Below, one piece after another: positions 1 to 6,126 of a stretch of 6,126 nucleotides of DNA. A program made the translations under genes and the position numbers. Below the pieces are notes generated by a model. That model was not told the DNA's origin and ran no database searches. It worked only from the letters and a program-made list of their open reading frames with translations. Each line of letters begins with the position of its first letter. Positions within the stretch are counted from its first letter, which is position 1. Source of the DNA: Alphaproteobacteria bacterium (GTDB taxonomy: Bacteria > Pseudomonadota > Alphaproteobacteria > Rhodobacterales > Rhodobacteraceae); contig JAURMY010000171.1 of assembly GCA_030830465.1 (NCBI GenBank), positions 1-6,126 of the forward strand, written 5' to 3'.

Positions 1-224
1 ACCGAAAGCCGGCGATCCTGTTTGGCCGTTCGGATTTTCACCACATGTGTCAGAATGTCCATGACGTTGGCGCCGAGCTGGCCTTTCGCAACATTCTTGC
101 GACGCAAAACCCCTATGCCCGGTATGTCTACTGGTTCTTGCAGGAAAATGCGATCAATGCCGCGAAACCAGATACAGGAAGCAGAATTATTGAGACCTGT
201 CAGGGCTTTGGCTGGGATATCTAA
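1..224 (+). CDS. 3' end of an unrecognised protein gene (partial, start outside window)
   Basis: An open frame enters from the left edge (first whole codon at base 3) and runs 73 codons to a TAA at 222-224. I read it as coding because it gives a protein of balanced composition: it begins RKPAILFGRSDFHHM, continues with NVHDVGAELAFRNIL and YVYWFLQENA, and ends IIETCQGFGWDI. The competing plus frame (22-264) is an Arg/Ser/Met-rich translation typical of a shadow. No transmembrane segment is visible in the part present. I do not recognise the family. The gene is convergent with the glycosyltransferase gene, with 11 bases between stop codons, so surface-glycan synthesis is possible but rests only on location. 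The missing N-terminal part would decide its identity. Confidence 0.6.
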   Translation, partial: RKPAILFGRSDFHHMCQNVHDVGAELAFRNILATQNPYARYVYWFLQENAINAAKPDTGSRIIETCQGFGWDI

Positions 225-235
225 CGCAATTCGCT

Positions 236-1348
236 CTAAACATCAGGGCCTTCGTACAGCTTGAACCCGATCTTTTGCCGTTCTTCCAGCGCATCCATCA
301 CCGATTTTCGATCGGCGTCCGTCATTTCCGGCCAAGGGGTCGCGGCGCTGATCAGGCCGCCGGATTTCAAGGAGGCGTAAAGCTTGCCGAAATCAAGTTC
401 GCCATAAGACAAGCGGCTGGGCCGGGCGTGGTTCACCGGAATCCAGTGGCATCGCAGGGCGTCCACGGTGACCGTATCAATACCGCAAAATGCCTTGAAC
501 TGGATTTCAAACTGTTCCGCGATCGAAGGGCGCCGCGCCAGAACGGCGACCTTAGCCGTCGGCTTGGCGACAAGGGCCGCCATATGCAGGGGTGAGCCAT
601 CCGGCGATACGATAAAGTCGGCGGATTTATAGGCCGTCAACTGTTCTTCGTGCGAGTGTTTCTGCGGATGGAAAATACGGTAGCCTTCGGCGGCCAGATA
701 TTCCTCGATCAGGGTTTCGCCAATCAGACCGCCCCGCTGTTCGGGCAGCGCCGAACGGGACACATACAGCTTTTTCGCCCCGTCATCCTTGATGTGACGT
801 CCCATGCGGCTGCGCATGAAATCACGGTATTGCGGCAGGCCCTGGATCATACCGAACATGCCAAAACCCTGTTGCGGCACCAGAAGGCGGTCAAACCGGG
901 CGGGTTCCGGCAGGTTGATGATGGGGCATTCGATGTCCAAAAGGCGCATGAACGGGGTGTAGACGTTCAGCACATGATCGATCCGGCGCTGGACCTTGGG
1001 CACAAACACGATCCCGTCAATCTGATCTTTAAGCTGCTCATAGGCCCAAAGCCGCGCCGTGGTTTCCACCAGAAAATGCCCGAAATGCCCGAACATCAGC
1101 CCGGCGAACATATACCGGCCGCCAAGGGTTTCGATTTCAGCGGCGGCCGGAACGCGCGGCGACAAAGAGAACCGGTTGCCGTCGCGCCAGGTGATGCTTT
1201 CTTCAACCTCAACCCCCTCGTTGGTCAGTACCCCGGTGTTCAGGGGCTGAACCCCGTCATTGTCGCTGGGCAGGGGCACGACAATCGCGTTTTCAACGTC
1301 GCGAATGACGGGGTCAGTGGTCAGGTTCAGATCCGGTTGCGCGCTCAT
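236..1348 (-). CDS. Glycosyltransferase family 61 protein (DUF563)
   Basis: This 370-residue protein has the signature blocks of the Glyco_transf_61/DUF563 family. They are GHFGHFLVE with a following RLW (about 87-101), KKLYVSRS (192-199), a GE..IEEYLAAEGYRIFHPQ block (210-229), an SHEEQ segment (232-236) and SPDGSPLHM (248-256). The family transfers sugars to acceptors, and bacterial members usually lie in capsule, exopolysaccharide or lipopolysaccharide loci. Donor and acceptor cannot be told from sequence. There is no signal peptide or obvious membrane helix, so it probably acts in the cytoplasm. The start is well supported: GAGG at 1356-1359 lies 7 bases before the ATG and overlaps the upstream gene's stop codon, suggesting translational coupling. 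The stop is TAG. Length is normal for the family and I see no frameshift. Confidence 0.88.
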   Translation of the reverse strand: MSAQPDLNLTTDPVIRDVENAIVVPLPSDNDGVQPLNTGVLTNEGVEVEESITWRDGNRFSLSPRVPAAAEIETLGGRYMFAGLMFGHFGHFLVETTARLWAYEQLKDQIDGIVFVPKVQRRIDHVLNVYTPFMRLLDIECPIINLPEPARFDRLLVPQQGFGMFGMIQGLPQYRDFMRSRMGRHIKDDGAKKLYVSRSALPEQRGGLIGETLIEEYLAAEGYRIFHPQKHSHEEQLTAYKSADFIVSPDGSPLHMAALVAKPTAKVAVLARRPSIAEQFEIQFKAFCGIDTVTVDALRCHWIPVNHARPSRLSYGELDFGKLYASLKSGGLISAATPWPEMTDADRKSVMDALEERQKIGFKLYEGPDV

Positions 1349-1355
1349 CTTGATG

Positions 1356-1359
1356 CCTC
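1356..1359 (-). promoter_or_regulatory. Ribosome binding site of the glycosyltransferase gene
   Basis: On the minus strand GAGG lies 7 bases before the ATG at 1348. Its GA is also part of the TGA stop of the upstream hydrolase-like gene (1358-1360). Ribosomes finishing the upstream gene are therefore placed on this site. It fixes the start codon and ties the two genes together. Confidence 0.75.
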
Positions 1360-2314
1360 AGCTTTTCTTTTGGTTCAGGAACAATTCCCGGCGTTTGATC
1401 AGCGCCCCTCGGATATTCGGATGTCCCGAAGCCTGCGCCGCCACGTTGATCATCCGCTGGGCAAGCCCCATATGGCCGCGTGCCATGGCGATATCCATCA
1501 GGCCGAAATAGTACCACGGCAATTTCCGGCGGCTGCGATAAAGATCGTCAAAAATCGCCTTGGTCATCTTGTTTTCGATGCAAAGCCGGGTGATGTCTTT
1601 CAAAATCCCGGCACGGCGGAAAAACACCACGGTCTTGTGGCCGATATAGTTTGAATGCAGGTGCACGATATTGTCGCCATGAAACCGGTCGGCATGGGCC
1701 TTGTCGCCCTCCATATAGGGATCATAACACAAATAGACCATGGACGCTGGCGCCGTCAGGTCGGCAGCGTCGCGATAGCGGCCGGACCAGTCTTGCTGGC
1801 GGCCCCGGTTGAACCGCTTTTCCCAGGGCACCAGTTCCTTGGCCAATGTCGATTGCGGCGAATAGGCCAGCACGGTGGAGCCCGGCGCAAGGCCGCAAAA
1901 GGCGCAGGCCGCGTATGCACCCATCGACGTGCCGGTAAACACCACATGTTTGAACTGTTTGAAAAATCCGCTGTTGCGCAGGTTTTCAAGATAGTCAAAC
2001 AGCGCCTCGTCCCGGTACCAGTTTGCGTCAAACGACAGAATGCCAAGGCTCGACCAGCCGTTTTCGCCGTAAAACTTGTCGCCCCAGGCGTCGCGTTCAA
2101 GGCTTGGGTCGTTGACAGCAGACAGATTGTCAAAGGACACGATCAGGCGGTCATATCCGCGTGCAACATAGACCGCCGCAAAGTATTTGTAATTGATATA
2201 AAAGCCCTGCGGCCTTGAGGCATGTGTGCCTTCAACCGCGCTGGCCCGCATTTCTGCCAGCCAGCGAGGTGCCATTTGCCCGGCCTTCGGGTCCGGTTTT
2301 TCGGTGTCAGCCAT
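1358..2314 (-). CDS. Alpha/beta-hydrolase-fold protein of unknown substrate
   Basis: This is a 318-residue protein. A hydrophobic strand, FKHVVFTG (121-128), leads into GTSMG (128-132), the GxSxG nucleophile elbow of alpha/beta hydrolases, with Ser130 as likely nucleophile. Asp198 in CYDPY and His226 in YIGHKT have the order and spacing expected for the rest of a catalytic triad; this assignment is inference. Residues about 240-318 form a helical, basic tail beyond the core. No signal peptide is seen, so it is probably cytoplasmic. I recall similar roseobacter proteins being labelled phosphoadenosine phosphosulfate reductase, but no feature of that enzyme is visible here. Its stop overlaps the ribosome binding site of the glycosyltransferase gene, so the two are probably co-expressed. 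It may modify or cleave a glycan or its acyl groups. An in-frame TAA near 2365 and no earlier start codon support the ATG at 2314. Confidence 0.75.
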   Translation of the reverse strand: MADTEKPDPKAGQMAPRWLAEMRASAVEGTHASRPQGFYINYKYFAAVYVARGYDRLIVSFDNLSAVNDPSLERDAWGDKFYGENGWSSLGILSFDANWYRDEALFDYLENLRNSGFFKQFKHVVFTGTSMGAYAACAFCGLAPGSTVLAYSPQSTLAKELVPWEKRFNRGRQQDWSGRYRDAADLTAPASMVYLCYDPYMEGDKAHADRFHGDNIVHLHSNYIGHKTVVFFRRAGILKDITRLCIENKMTKAIFDDLYRSRRKLPWYYFGLMDIAMARGHMGLAQRMINVAAQASGHPNIRGALIKRRELFLNQKKS

Positions 2315-2318
2315 GAAT

Positions 2319-2324
2319 CCCTTC
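2319..2324 (-). promoter_or_regulatory. Ribosome binding site of the hydrolase-like gene
   Basis: GAAGGG on the minus strand lies 4 bases before the ATG at 2314. The match to Shine-Dalgarno is good, although the spacing is slightly short. It supports independent initiation on this gene after the 65-base gap from infB. Confidence 0.6.
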
Positions 2325-2342
2325 GAAGACCGACCAGCGGCA

Positions 2343-2389
2343 GTCCCTAAAAGTGGTGTCTGTTACCACCTTAGATACATCATAGGGAC
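2343..2389 (-). terminator. Nested inverted repeat at the infB 3' end, possible weak terminator or mRNA-end structure
   Basis: Read as minus-strand RNA, an outer perfect 7-bp stem pairs GUCCCUA (2389-2383, the last codons of infB) with UAGGGAC (2349-2343). Inside it, AAGGUGGU pairs with ACCACUUU (8 bp, one G-U) around a 7-base loop, AACAGAC. Ten unpaired bases carrying the infB stop lie on the 5' side. The inner stem can instead extend to CUAA...UUAG with one bulged U, which competes with the outer stem. A run of only four U, partly within the stem, makes it a poor classical intrinsic terminator. It could cause partial termination, stabilise the 3' end, or let transcription continue into the next two genes. 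Confidence 0.35.
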
Positions 2390-4911
2390 CGTTCAATCTC
2401 TTCAGTTTCGAAAATCTCGATAACATCGCCTTCGCGGATGTCTTCGTAATTTTCAAAGGCCATGCCGCATTCCTGGCCGCTTTTCACTTCTTTGACCTCG
2501 TCTTTGAAGCGTTTCAGCGTTTTCAGCTTGCCCTGATGGATCACCACGTTGTCGCGCAACAGGCGAACCCCGGCCGAACGGCGCGCGACACCTTCGTTGA
2601 CGATACAGCCGGCGATCTTGCCAACACCGGTGATCTTGAAGACTTCCTTGATTTCGGCGTAACCGATAAAGGTTTCCTTGATCTCGGCGGACAACAGACC
2701 GCTTGCGGCGGCTTTCACATCATCCACAAGGTCGTAGATGATCGAATAATACCGGATTTCCACACCCTTCTGGCGGGCGGATTCCCGTGCCGGCGCATTG
2801 GCGCGGACGTTAAAGCCGATGATCGGTGCGCCCGAGGCTTCGGCCAGGGTCACATCGCTTTCTGTGATCGCGCCGACGCCGGAATGCAGCACGCGCACGC
2901 GGACCTCTTCGTTGCCGACCTTTTCCATCGCCTGAACGATCGCCTCGGCAGAGCCCTGAACGTCGGATTTCACCACAATCGGCAATTCCGAGACATTCTT
3001 GTCGACCTTGGCCTTGGCCAGCAACTGATCCAGCGTGGTGGCGGCGCCAACAGCGGCCTTTTTGTCCTTGGTGACCTGCGCGCGGTAATCGGCGATTTCG
3101 CGGGCTTTTGATTCGTCGGCAACAACGTTCAGAACGTCGCCGGCTGCCGGGGTCCCGTTCAGGCCCAGAACTTCGACCGGGGTTGACGGACCGGCCTCGG
3201 TAATACGCTCGCCCTGATCGTTCATCAGTGCCCGCACCCGGCCCCATTGTTCGCCAACAACAAAGATGTCACCCTGATGCAAGGTGCCGTTCTGAATCAG
3301 AACGGTCGCAACCGGGCCGCGGCCGGTGTCCAGCTTGGCCTCGATCACCGCACCTTCGGCGTCGCGGTTCGGGTTGGCCTTCAGTTCCAACAGTTCAGCC
3401 TGAAGAACGATGTTTTCCAGCAGCTGATCCAGCCCCTGACCGGTCTTGGCAGAAACCTCAACGTCAAGAACATCGCCCGACATCGCCTCAACCACGACTT
3501 CATGCTGCAAAAGCTGGGTCCGAACCTTGTTCGGATCGGCTCCCGGTCGGTCGATCTTGTTGATCGCAATGATCATCGGCACCTTGGCGGCCTTGGCGTG
3601 ATTGATCGCTTCAATCGTCTGCGGCATGACAGAATCATCCGCCGCAACGACCAGAACAACCATGTCGGTCACATTCGCGCCGCGCGCCCGCATCGAGGTA
3701 AAGGCGGCGTGGCCCGGCGTGTCCAGGAATGTCAGCTTGGCACCGCTGTCGGTCGTGATCTGATAGGCACCGATATGCTGGGTGATGCCGCCAGCCTCGC
3801 CCGAAACCACATTGGTCTTGCGCAAAGCGTCCAAAAGCGAGGTTTTGCCGTGATCGACATGGCCCATGATCGTGATGACCGGGGCGCGGGTTTGCAGATC
3901 TTCCGGCGCATCCTTGACCGTATCAATCGCCTGTTCAACGTCGGCGTCGGAAACCCGCACAACCTTGTGGCCAAATTCCTCAACGATCAGCTGTGCGGTA
4001 TCGGCGTCGATCGTTTGGTTCTGGGTGGCCATAATGCCGTTCTGCATCAAGGCCTTAACAACGGCGGCCACACGTTCGGCCATGCGGTTTGCCAGTTCCT
4101 GAACGGTGATCGCTTCGGGCACCTGCACGTCGCGCATGATCTTTTCGCGCTCGGTTGAGCCCATCGCCTTGCGGCGTTCCCGTTCCTGCGCGCGCTTCAT
4201 CGCGGCCATCGAGCGTTGCCGCCCGCCTTCGCCGCCTGTCAGCGCCTGATTGATCGTCAGTTTACCCGAGCGCCGGCGGCTGTCGTCTTCCTTGACGCGG
4301 GCGGGTTTCTTGGTGTCTTCGTTGGCGGTACGCTCAATCGCGCGCTTGCTGGGCGTGTGGCGCGGCGCGGCCGCGCTGCGGTCGTCCGGTTCGCCGGCGA
4401 CCGGCATCGGAGCTTCGTCGCCAGCCGACTTCGCGGCTTTGGCGGCCTCGATCGCGCGACGCTCTTCTTCTTCCTTCTCGCGCAGACGCTCGGCGCGCTC
4501 TTGTTCCTCGCGCTCTTTCGCTTCGATTTCGGCGCGCTTTTCCTCGCGTTCGGCTTCGCGCTTGCGGGCTTCTTCCTCGCGTGCGGCGGCTTCTTCGCTT
4601 TCGCGTTCTTTGGCGGCTTTCAACGCGGCCAGACGGCGCTCCATTTCCGCATCGGAAATGCCTGCCGGACGCCTTGTGGTCGGCGGAACGCGGTTCTGCG
4701 ATTTGGCGCCACCGGGTGCCGCTGTTGTGGTTGCGCCGGGCGCGGGTGCGGGCGTTGCGGCGCCGGGTTTGGGCACAACGACACGCTTGCGTTTGGTTTC
4801 GACCACGACTGATTTGGTCCGGCCGTGGCTAAAGCTTTGACGGACATGACTCCGATCACCACCGCCACGCAGGCCGAGGGGTTTGCCGGATTTGTTGTCT
4901 GTATCGCTCAT
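2380..4911 (-). CDS. infB: Translation initiation factor IF-2
   Basis: IF-2 is the GTPase that places initiator fMet-tRNA on the 30S subunit and promotes subunit joining. At 843 residues it is normal for a proteobacterial IF-2. Residues 1-85 are basic and Ala/Pro-rich. Residues about 88-160 are a Glu/Lys/Arg/Ala-rich predicted helix or coiled coil. Residues 255-325 are the conserved segment before the G domain. G motifs are all present: GHVDHGKT (350-357), GGIT (374-377), DTPGH (397-401), NKID (451-454) and SAK (487-489). After these come domain II (about 515-600), domain III (about 630-735) and the C-terminal tRNA-binding domain (about 745-843, with [11 protein letters not shown] at 764-774). 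The ATG overlaps the ylxR stop as ATGA. The nearest AAGG lies about 12 bases upstream, so initiation probably depends on coupling. No compelling internal start for a shorter form was seen. Confidence 0.98.
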   Translation of the reverse strand: MSDTDNKSGKPLGLRGGGDRSHVRQSFSHGRTKSVVVETKRKRVVVPKPGAATPAPAPGATTTAAPGGAKSQNRVPPTTRRPAGISDAEMERRLAALKAAKERESEEAAAREEEARKREAEREEKRAEIEAKEREEQERAERLREKEEEERRAIEAAKAAKSAGDEAPMPVAGEPDDRSAAAPRHTPSKRAIERTANEDTKKPARVKEDDSRRRSGKLTINQALTGGEGGRQRSMAAMKRAQERERRKAMGSTEREKIMRDVQVPEAITVQELANRMAERVAAVVKALMQNGIMATQNQTIDADTAQLIVEEFGHKVVRVSDADVEQAIDTVKDAPEDLQTRAPVITIMGHVDHGKTSLLDALRKTNVVSGEAGGITQHIGAYQITTDSGAKLTFLDTPGHAAFTSMRARGANVTDMVVLVVAADDSVMPQTIEAINHAKAAKVPMIIAINKIDRPGADPNKVRTQLLQHEVVVEAMSGDVLDVEVSAKTGQGLDQLLENIVLQAELLELKANPNRDAEGAVIEAKLDTGRGPVATVLIQNGTLHQGDIFVVGEQWGRVRALMNDQGERITEAGPSTPVEVLGLNGTPAAGDVLNVVADESKAREIADYRAQVTKDKKAAVGAATTLDQLLAKAKVDKNVSELPIVVKSDVQGSAEAIVQAMEKVGNEEVRVRVLHSGVGAITESDVTLAEASGAPIIGFNVRANAPARESARQKGVEIRYYSIIYDLVDDVKAAASGLLSAEIKETFIGYAEIKEVFKITGVGKIAGCIVNEGVARRSAGVRLLRDNVVIHQGKLKTLKRFKDEVKEVKSGQECGMAFENYEDIREGDVIEIFETEEIERSL

Positions 4912-5564
4912 ACGTCTTTAACACCTTCTAGTTCCGGCACTGCGCCGGATGCATCTGCCCGCATCTGGACATTGATTTCGCGGATGCCGGCCAGTCTTGC
5001 GGCTTCCTCTACTACACGTTCGCTTAATCCGCCAGCGGCAAGCGCGGCGTGTATCACATTTTCCCGCCCGAATGCCACACCCAATTCCTGCGCAGAAAGG
5101 CAGGTGATATGGCTATTTTCCCCTTTTGGCGGGCGAATTTTGCCCAATTGGGAAGGCGAGCCGTCAAAGGCCTGTAACAAAACCGCAACGGTGCCGTTTG
5201 TGCAGGCTTCCTTGACCTTTTCAAATCCGGTGATCGCGGAACCGCCTTTACGCGCCAGCGAAATCAGCGAAATCACCTGTTTCACAAGCAGGGCCTCGAC
5301 ATCGTTCACCAAAGTGTCGGACACCACGGCCTGGGTTTTTGCCGCGCGCGAAAACAGCTTTTTCTGCACCGCCTTTGTCAGCGCCGCCCGGTCGGACGAC
5401 ACCCATATGCCACGGCCCGGCAGCTTGCCGGCGATATCCGGCACGATCCGGTCATCCGGCCCGGCGACAAAACGGATCAGGCCGGCCTTGGGGTGGCTTT
5501 CGCCGGTGGCAATGCACCGGCGTTCTGCCTGGTCCTCAGATTTTGATCGGCCGCCGCGTGTCAC
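4908..5564 (-). CDS. rnpM: YlxR/RnpM family RNA-binding protein fused to an L7Ae-like domain
   Basis: This 218-residue protein joins two RNA-binding modules. Residues about 14-75 are the YlxR (DUF448) fold, with RRCIATGE (15-22), LIRFV (29-33) and LPGRGIWV (48-55). Residues about 93-190 resemble the L7Ae/L30e-like YlxQ domain, with LISLARKGG (100-108) and [12 protein letters not shown] (164-175). In Bacillus subtilis YlxR, renamed RnpM, binds RNase P and modulates it; ylxR and ylxQ are separate genes there. The same role here is inference. The chosen start is GTG at 5564, because GGAG lies 7 bases before it and the protein then begins MTRGGR as I recall for relatives. A TTG two codons earlier (5570) has only 1 base of spacing. 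The gene sits between nusA and infB, and its stop overlaps the infB start. The 20-odd residues at the C-terminus are outside both domains. Confidence 0.9.
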   Translation of the reverse strand: MTRGGRSKSEDQAERRCIATGESHPKAGLIRFVAGPDDRIVPDIAGKLPGRGIWVSSDRAALTKAVQKKLFSRAAKTQAVVSDTLVNDVEALLVKQVISLISLARKGGSAITGFEKVKEACTNGTVAVLLQAFDGSPSQLGKIRPPKGENSHITCLSAQELGVAFGRENVIHAALAAGGLSERVVEEAARLAGIREINVQMRADASGAVPELEGVKDV

Positions 5565-5571
5565 GGGCAAA

Positions 5572-5575
5572 CTCC
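5572..5575 (-). promoter_or_regulatory. Ribosome binding site of ylxR, partly inside a hairpin
   Basis: GGAG on the minus strand sits 7 bases before the GTG at 5564. This selects that codon over the TTG at 5570. Its first two bases belong to the 3' arm of the hairpin spanning the nusA stop, so access to this site may depend on that structure being open. Confidence 0.6.
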
Positions 5576-5599
5576 GAAGCCTGAAAAATCAGGCTTCGG
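5574..5599 (-). promoter_or_regulatory. Hairpin spanning the nusA stop codon and the ylxR ribosome binding site
   Basis: In minus-strand RNA CCGAAGCCUGA pairs perfectly with UCAGGCUUCGG (11 bp) around a UUUU loop. The UGA ending the 5' arm is the nusA stop codon, and the final GG begins the GGAG ribosome binding site of ylxR. It has no U-run after it, so it does not look like an intrinsic terminator. A ribosome terminating on nusA would melt the stem and expose the site. That would give translational coupling; the function is inferred. Confidence 0.55.
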
Positions 5600-6126
5600 C
5601 CTCCTCTTCGATGTCGTCGGTTTCTTCCGGTTCCAGATCGGCCGGATCGACCCAGCCCAGCTGAATCCGCGCGGTCATGATCAGGTTTTGTGCCTCTTCC
5701 AGCGACATGTCGAATTTTTCAAGCAAGCCTTCATCCTTGACCCGCTCGCCATTGACGGTGGTATAGCCGCCCGCCAGTTCCCAGTCGGCGCAGGTGGCAA
5801 AGTCTTCCAGCGTCTTCACGCCGTCTTCGCCCAGGGCGACAAACATTTCCGGGGTCAGGCCTTCGAAATCAAACAGGCTTTGATCGACACCCAGTTCGCG
5901 GGCGCGCTCAATGGCCTTGGCGTGGATCGCGTCAATGCAATCGCGGGCGCGGGCCTGAAGCTCTTGTGCGGTTTCTTCGTCAAAGCCGTCGATCACCAGC
6001 AGTTCGTCCAGTTCGACATAGGCCACCTCTTCCAGCGTGGCAAAACCTTCGGACACCAGCAGTTGCGCCACCATTTCGTCAACGTCGAGCGTTTCCATGA
6101 ACAGTTTGGAGCGTTCGGCAAACTCG
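5589..6126 (-). CDS. nusA: Transcription termination/antitermination factor NusA, C-terminal part (start outside window)
   Basis: NusA binds RNA polymerase and nascent RNA and tunes pausing, termination and antitermination. The last 178 codons are present, in frame up to base 6125. The part seen is the acidic C-terminal region. An AR1-like repeat begins at KLFMETLDVDEMVAQLL and continues through GFATLEEVAYVELDELL and GFDEETAQELQ. A second repeat follows, with LTPEMFVALGEDGVKTLEDFA and a helix ending at LIMTARIQLGW. The protein closes with a Glu/Asp-rich tail. The S1 and KH domains lie outside the window. Two acidic repeats match Proteobacteria, where this region contacts the RNA polymerase alpha subunit. 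It is the first gene of the visible operon, and its stop lies in the hairpin before ylxR. Confidence 0.96.
   Translation of the reverse strand, partial: EFAERSKLFMETLDVDEMVAQLLVSEGFATLEEVAYVELDELLVIDGFDEETAQELQARARDCIDAIHAKAIERARELGVDQSLFDFEGLTPEMFVALGEDGVKTLEDFATCADWELAGGYTTVNGERVKDEGLLEKFDMSLEEAQNLIMTARIQLGWVDPADLEPEETDDIEEEAEA

Noticed and set aside
225..260. Search for an intrinsic terminator after the glycosyltransferase gene or the convergent gene
   Set aside because: No stem followed by a U-run is present in the 11-base gap or just beyond either stop codon.
22..264. 80-codon plus-strand frame at the left edge
   Set aside because: It overlaps the better frame ending at 224 and the end of the glycosyltransferase gene. 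Its composition is typical of an out-of-frame translation.
650..2218. Long plus-strand open frames (650-1654 and 1655-2218) opposite the glycosyltransferase and hydrolase genes
   Set aside because: They are antisense to well-supported genes, have His/Gln/Arg-rich translations with no recognisable motif, and are expected by chance in GC-rich coding DNA.
2379..2384. TATGAT on the minus strand as a possible -10 box for the hydrolase-like gene
   Set aside because: No good -35 element is found at 16-18 bases; the best hexamer, CTGAAG at 15 bases, matches only half of the consensus. The sequence is also the infB stop region.
3247..4158. 303-codon plus-strand open frame opposite infB
   Set aside because: It lies antisense to the most conserved part of IF-2. 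Its Asn/His/Arg-rich translation shows no family signature.
5574..5599. Reading the nusA/ylxR hairpin as an intrinsic terminator
   Set aside because: The T-run is in the loop, not after the 3' arm, and the operon continues directly into ylxR and infB.

Overview
The window is chromosomal DNA from an alphaproteobacterium, most likely Rhodobacterales (Roseobacter-like). The clues are a YlxR protein fused to an L7Ae-like domain and starting MTRGGR, an IF-2 of alphaproteobacterial type, high GC coding sequence, and the two accessory families downstream. The taxonomy is inferred from remembered family features, not from a search.

Right half (about 2380-6126, all minus strand): the conserved transcription-translation operon nusA (3' part only) - ylxR/rnpM - infB. 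NusA is a transcription elongation and antitermination factor, YlxR/RnpM is a small RNA-binding protein, and IF-2 is the GTPase that brings initiator tRNA to the ribosome. The genes are packed tightly. An 11-bp perfect hairpin spans the nusA stop codon and part of the ylxR ribosome binding site. The ylxR stop overlaps the infB start as ATGA. Translational coupling along the operon is likely.

Left half (236-2314, also minus strand): after a 65-base gap holding a nested inverted repeat come two genes separated by 9 bases. One encodes an alpha/beta-hydrolase-fold protein with a GTSMG nucleophile elbow and a plausible Ser-Asp-His triad. The other is a family 61 glycosyltransferase (DUF563). They look like a small surface-glycan or exopolysaccharide unit beside the housekeeping operon. 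The rbfA, truB and rpsO genes often found after infB are not present here.

Left edge (1-224, plus strand): the 3' end of an unrecognised gene runs convergently into the glycosyltransferase gene, with only 11 bases between the two stop codons.

I see no tRNA, rRNA, CRISPR array, insertion sequence or phage gene. There is no gene-free stretch over 300 bases. No clearly novel system is visible. The items most worth a second look are the nusA/ylxR hairpin, the structured infB 3' end, and the hydrolase-glycosyltransferase pair.
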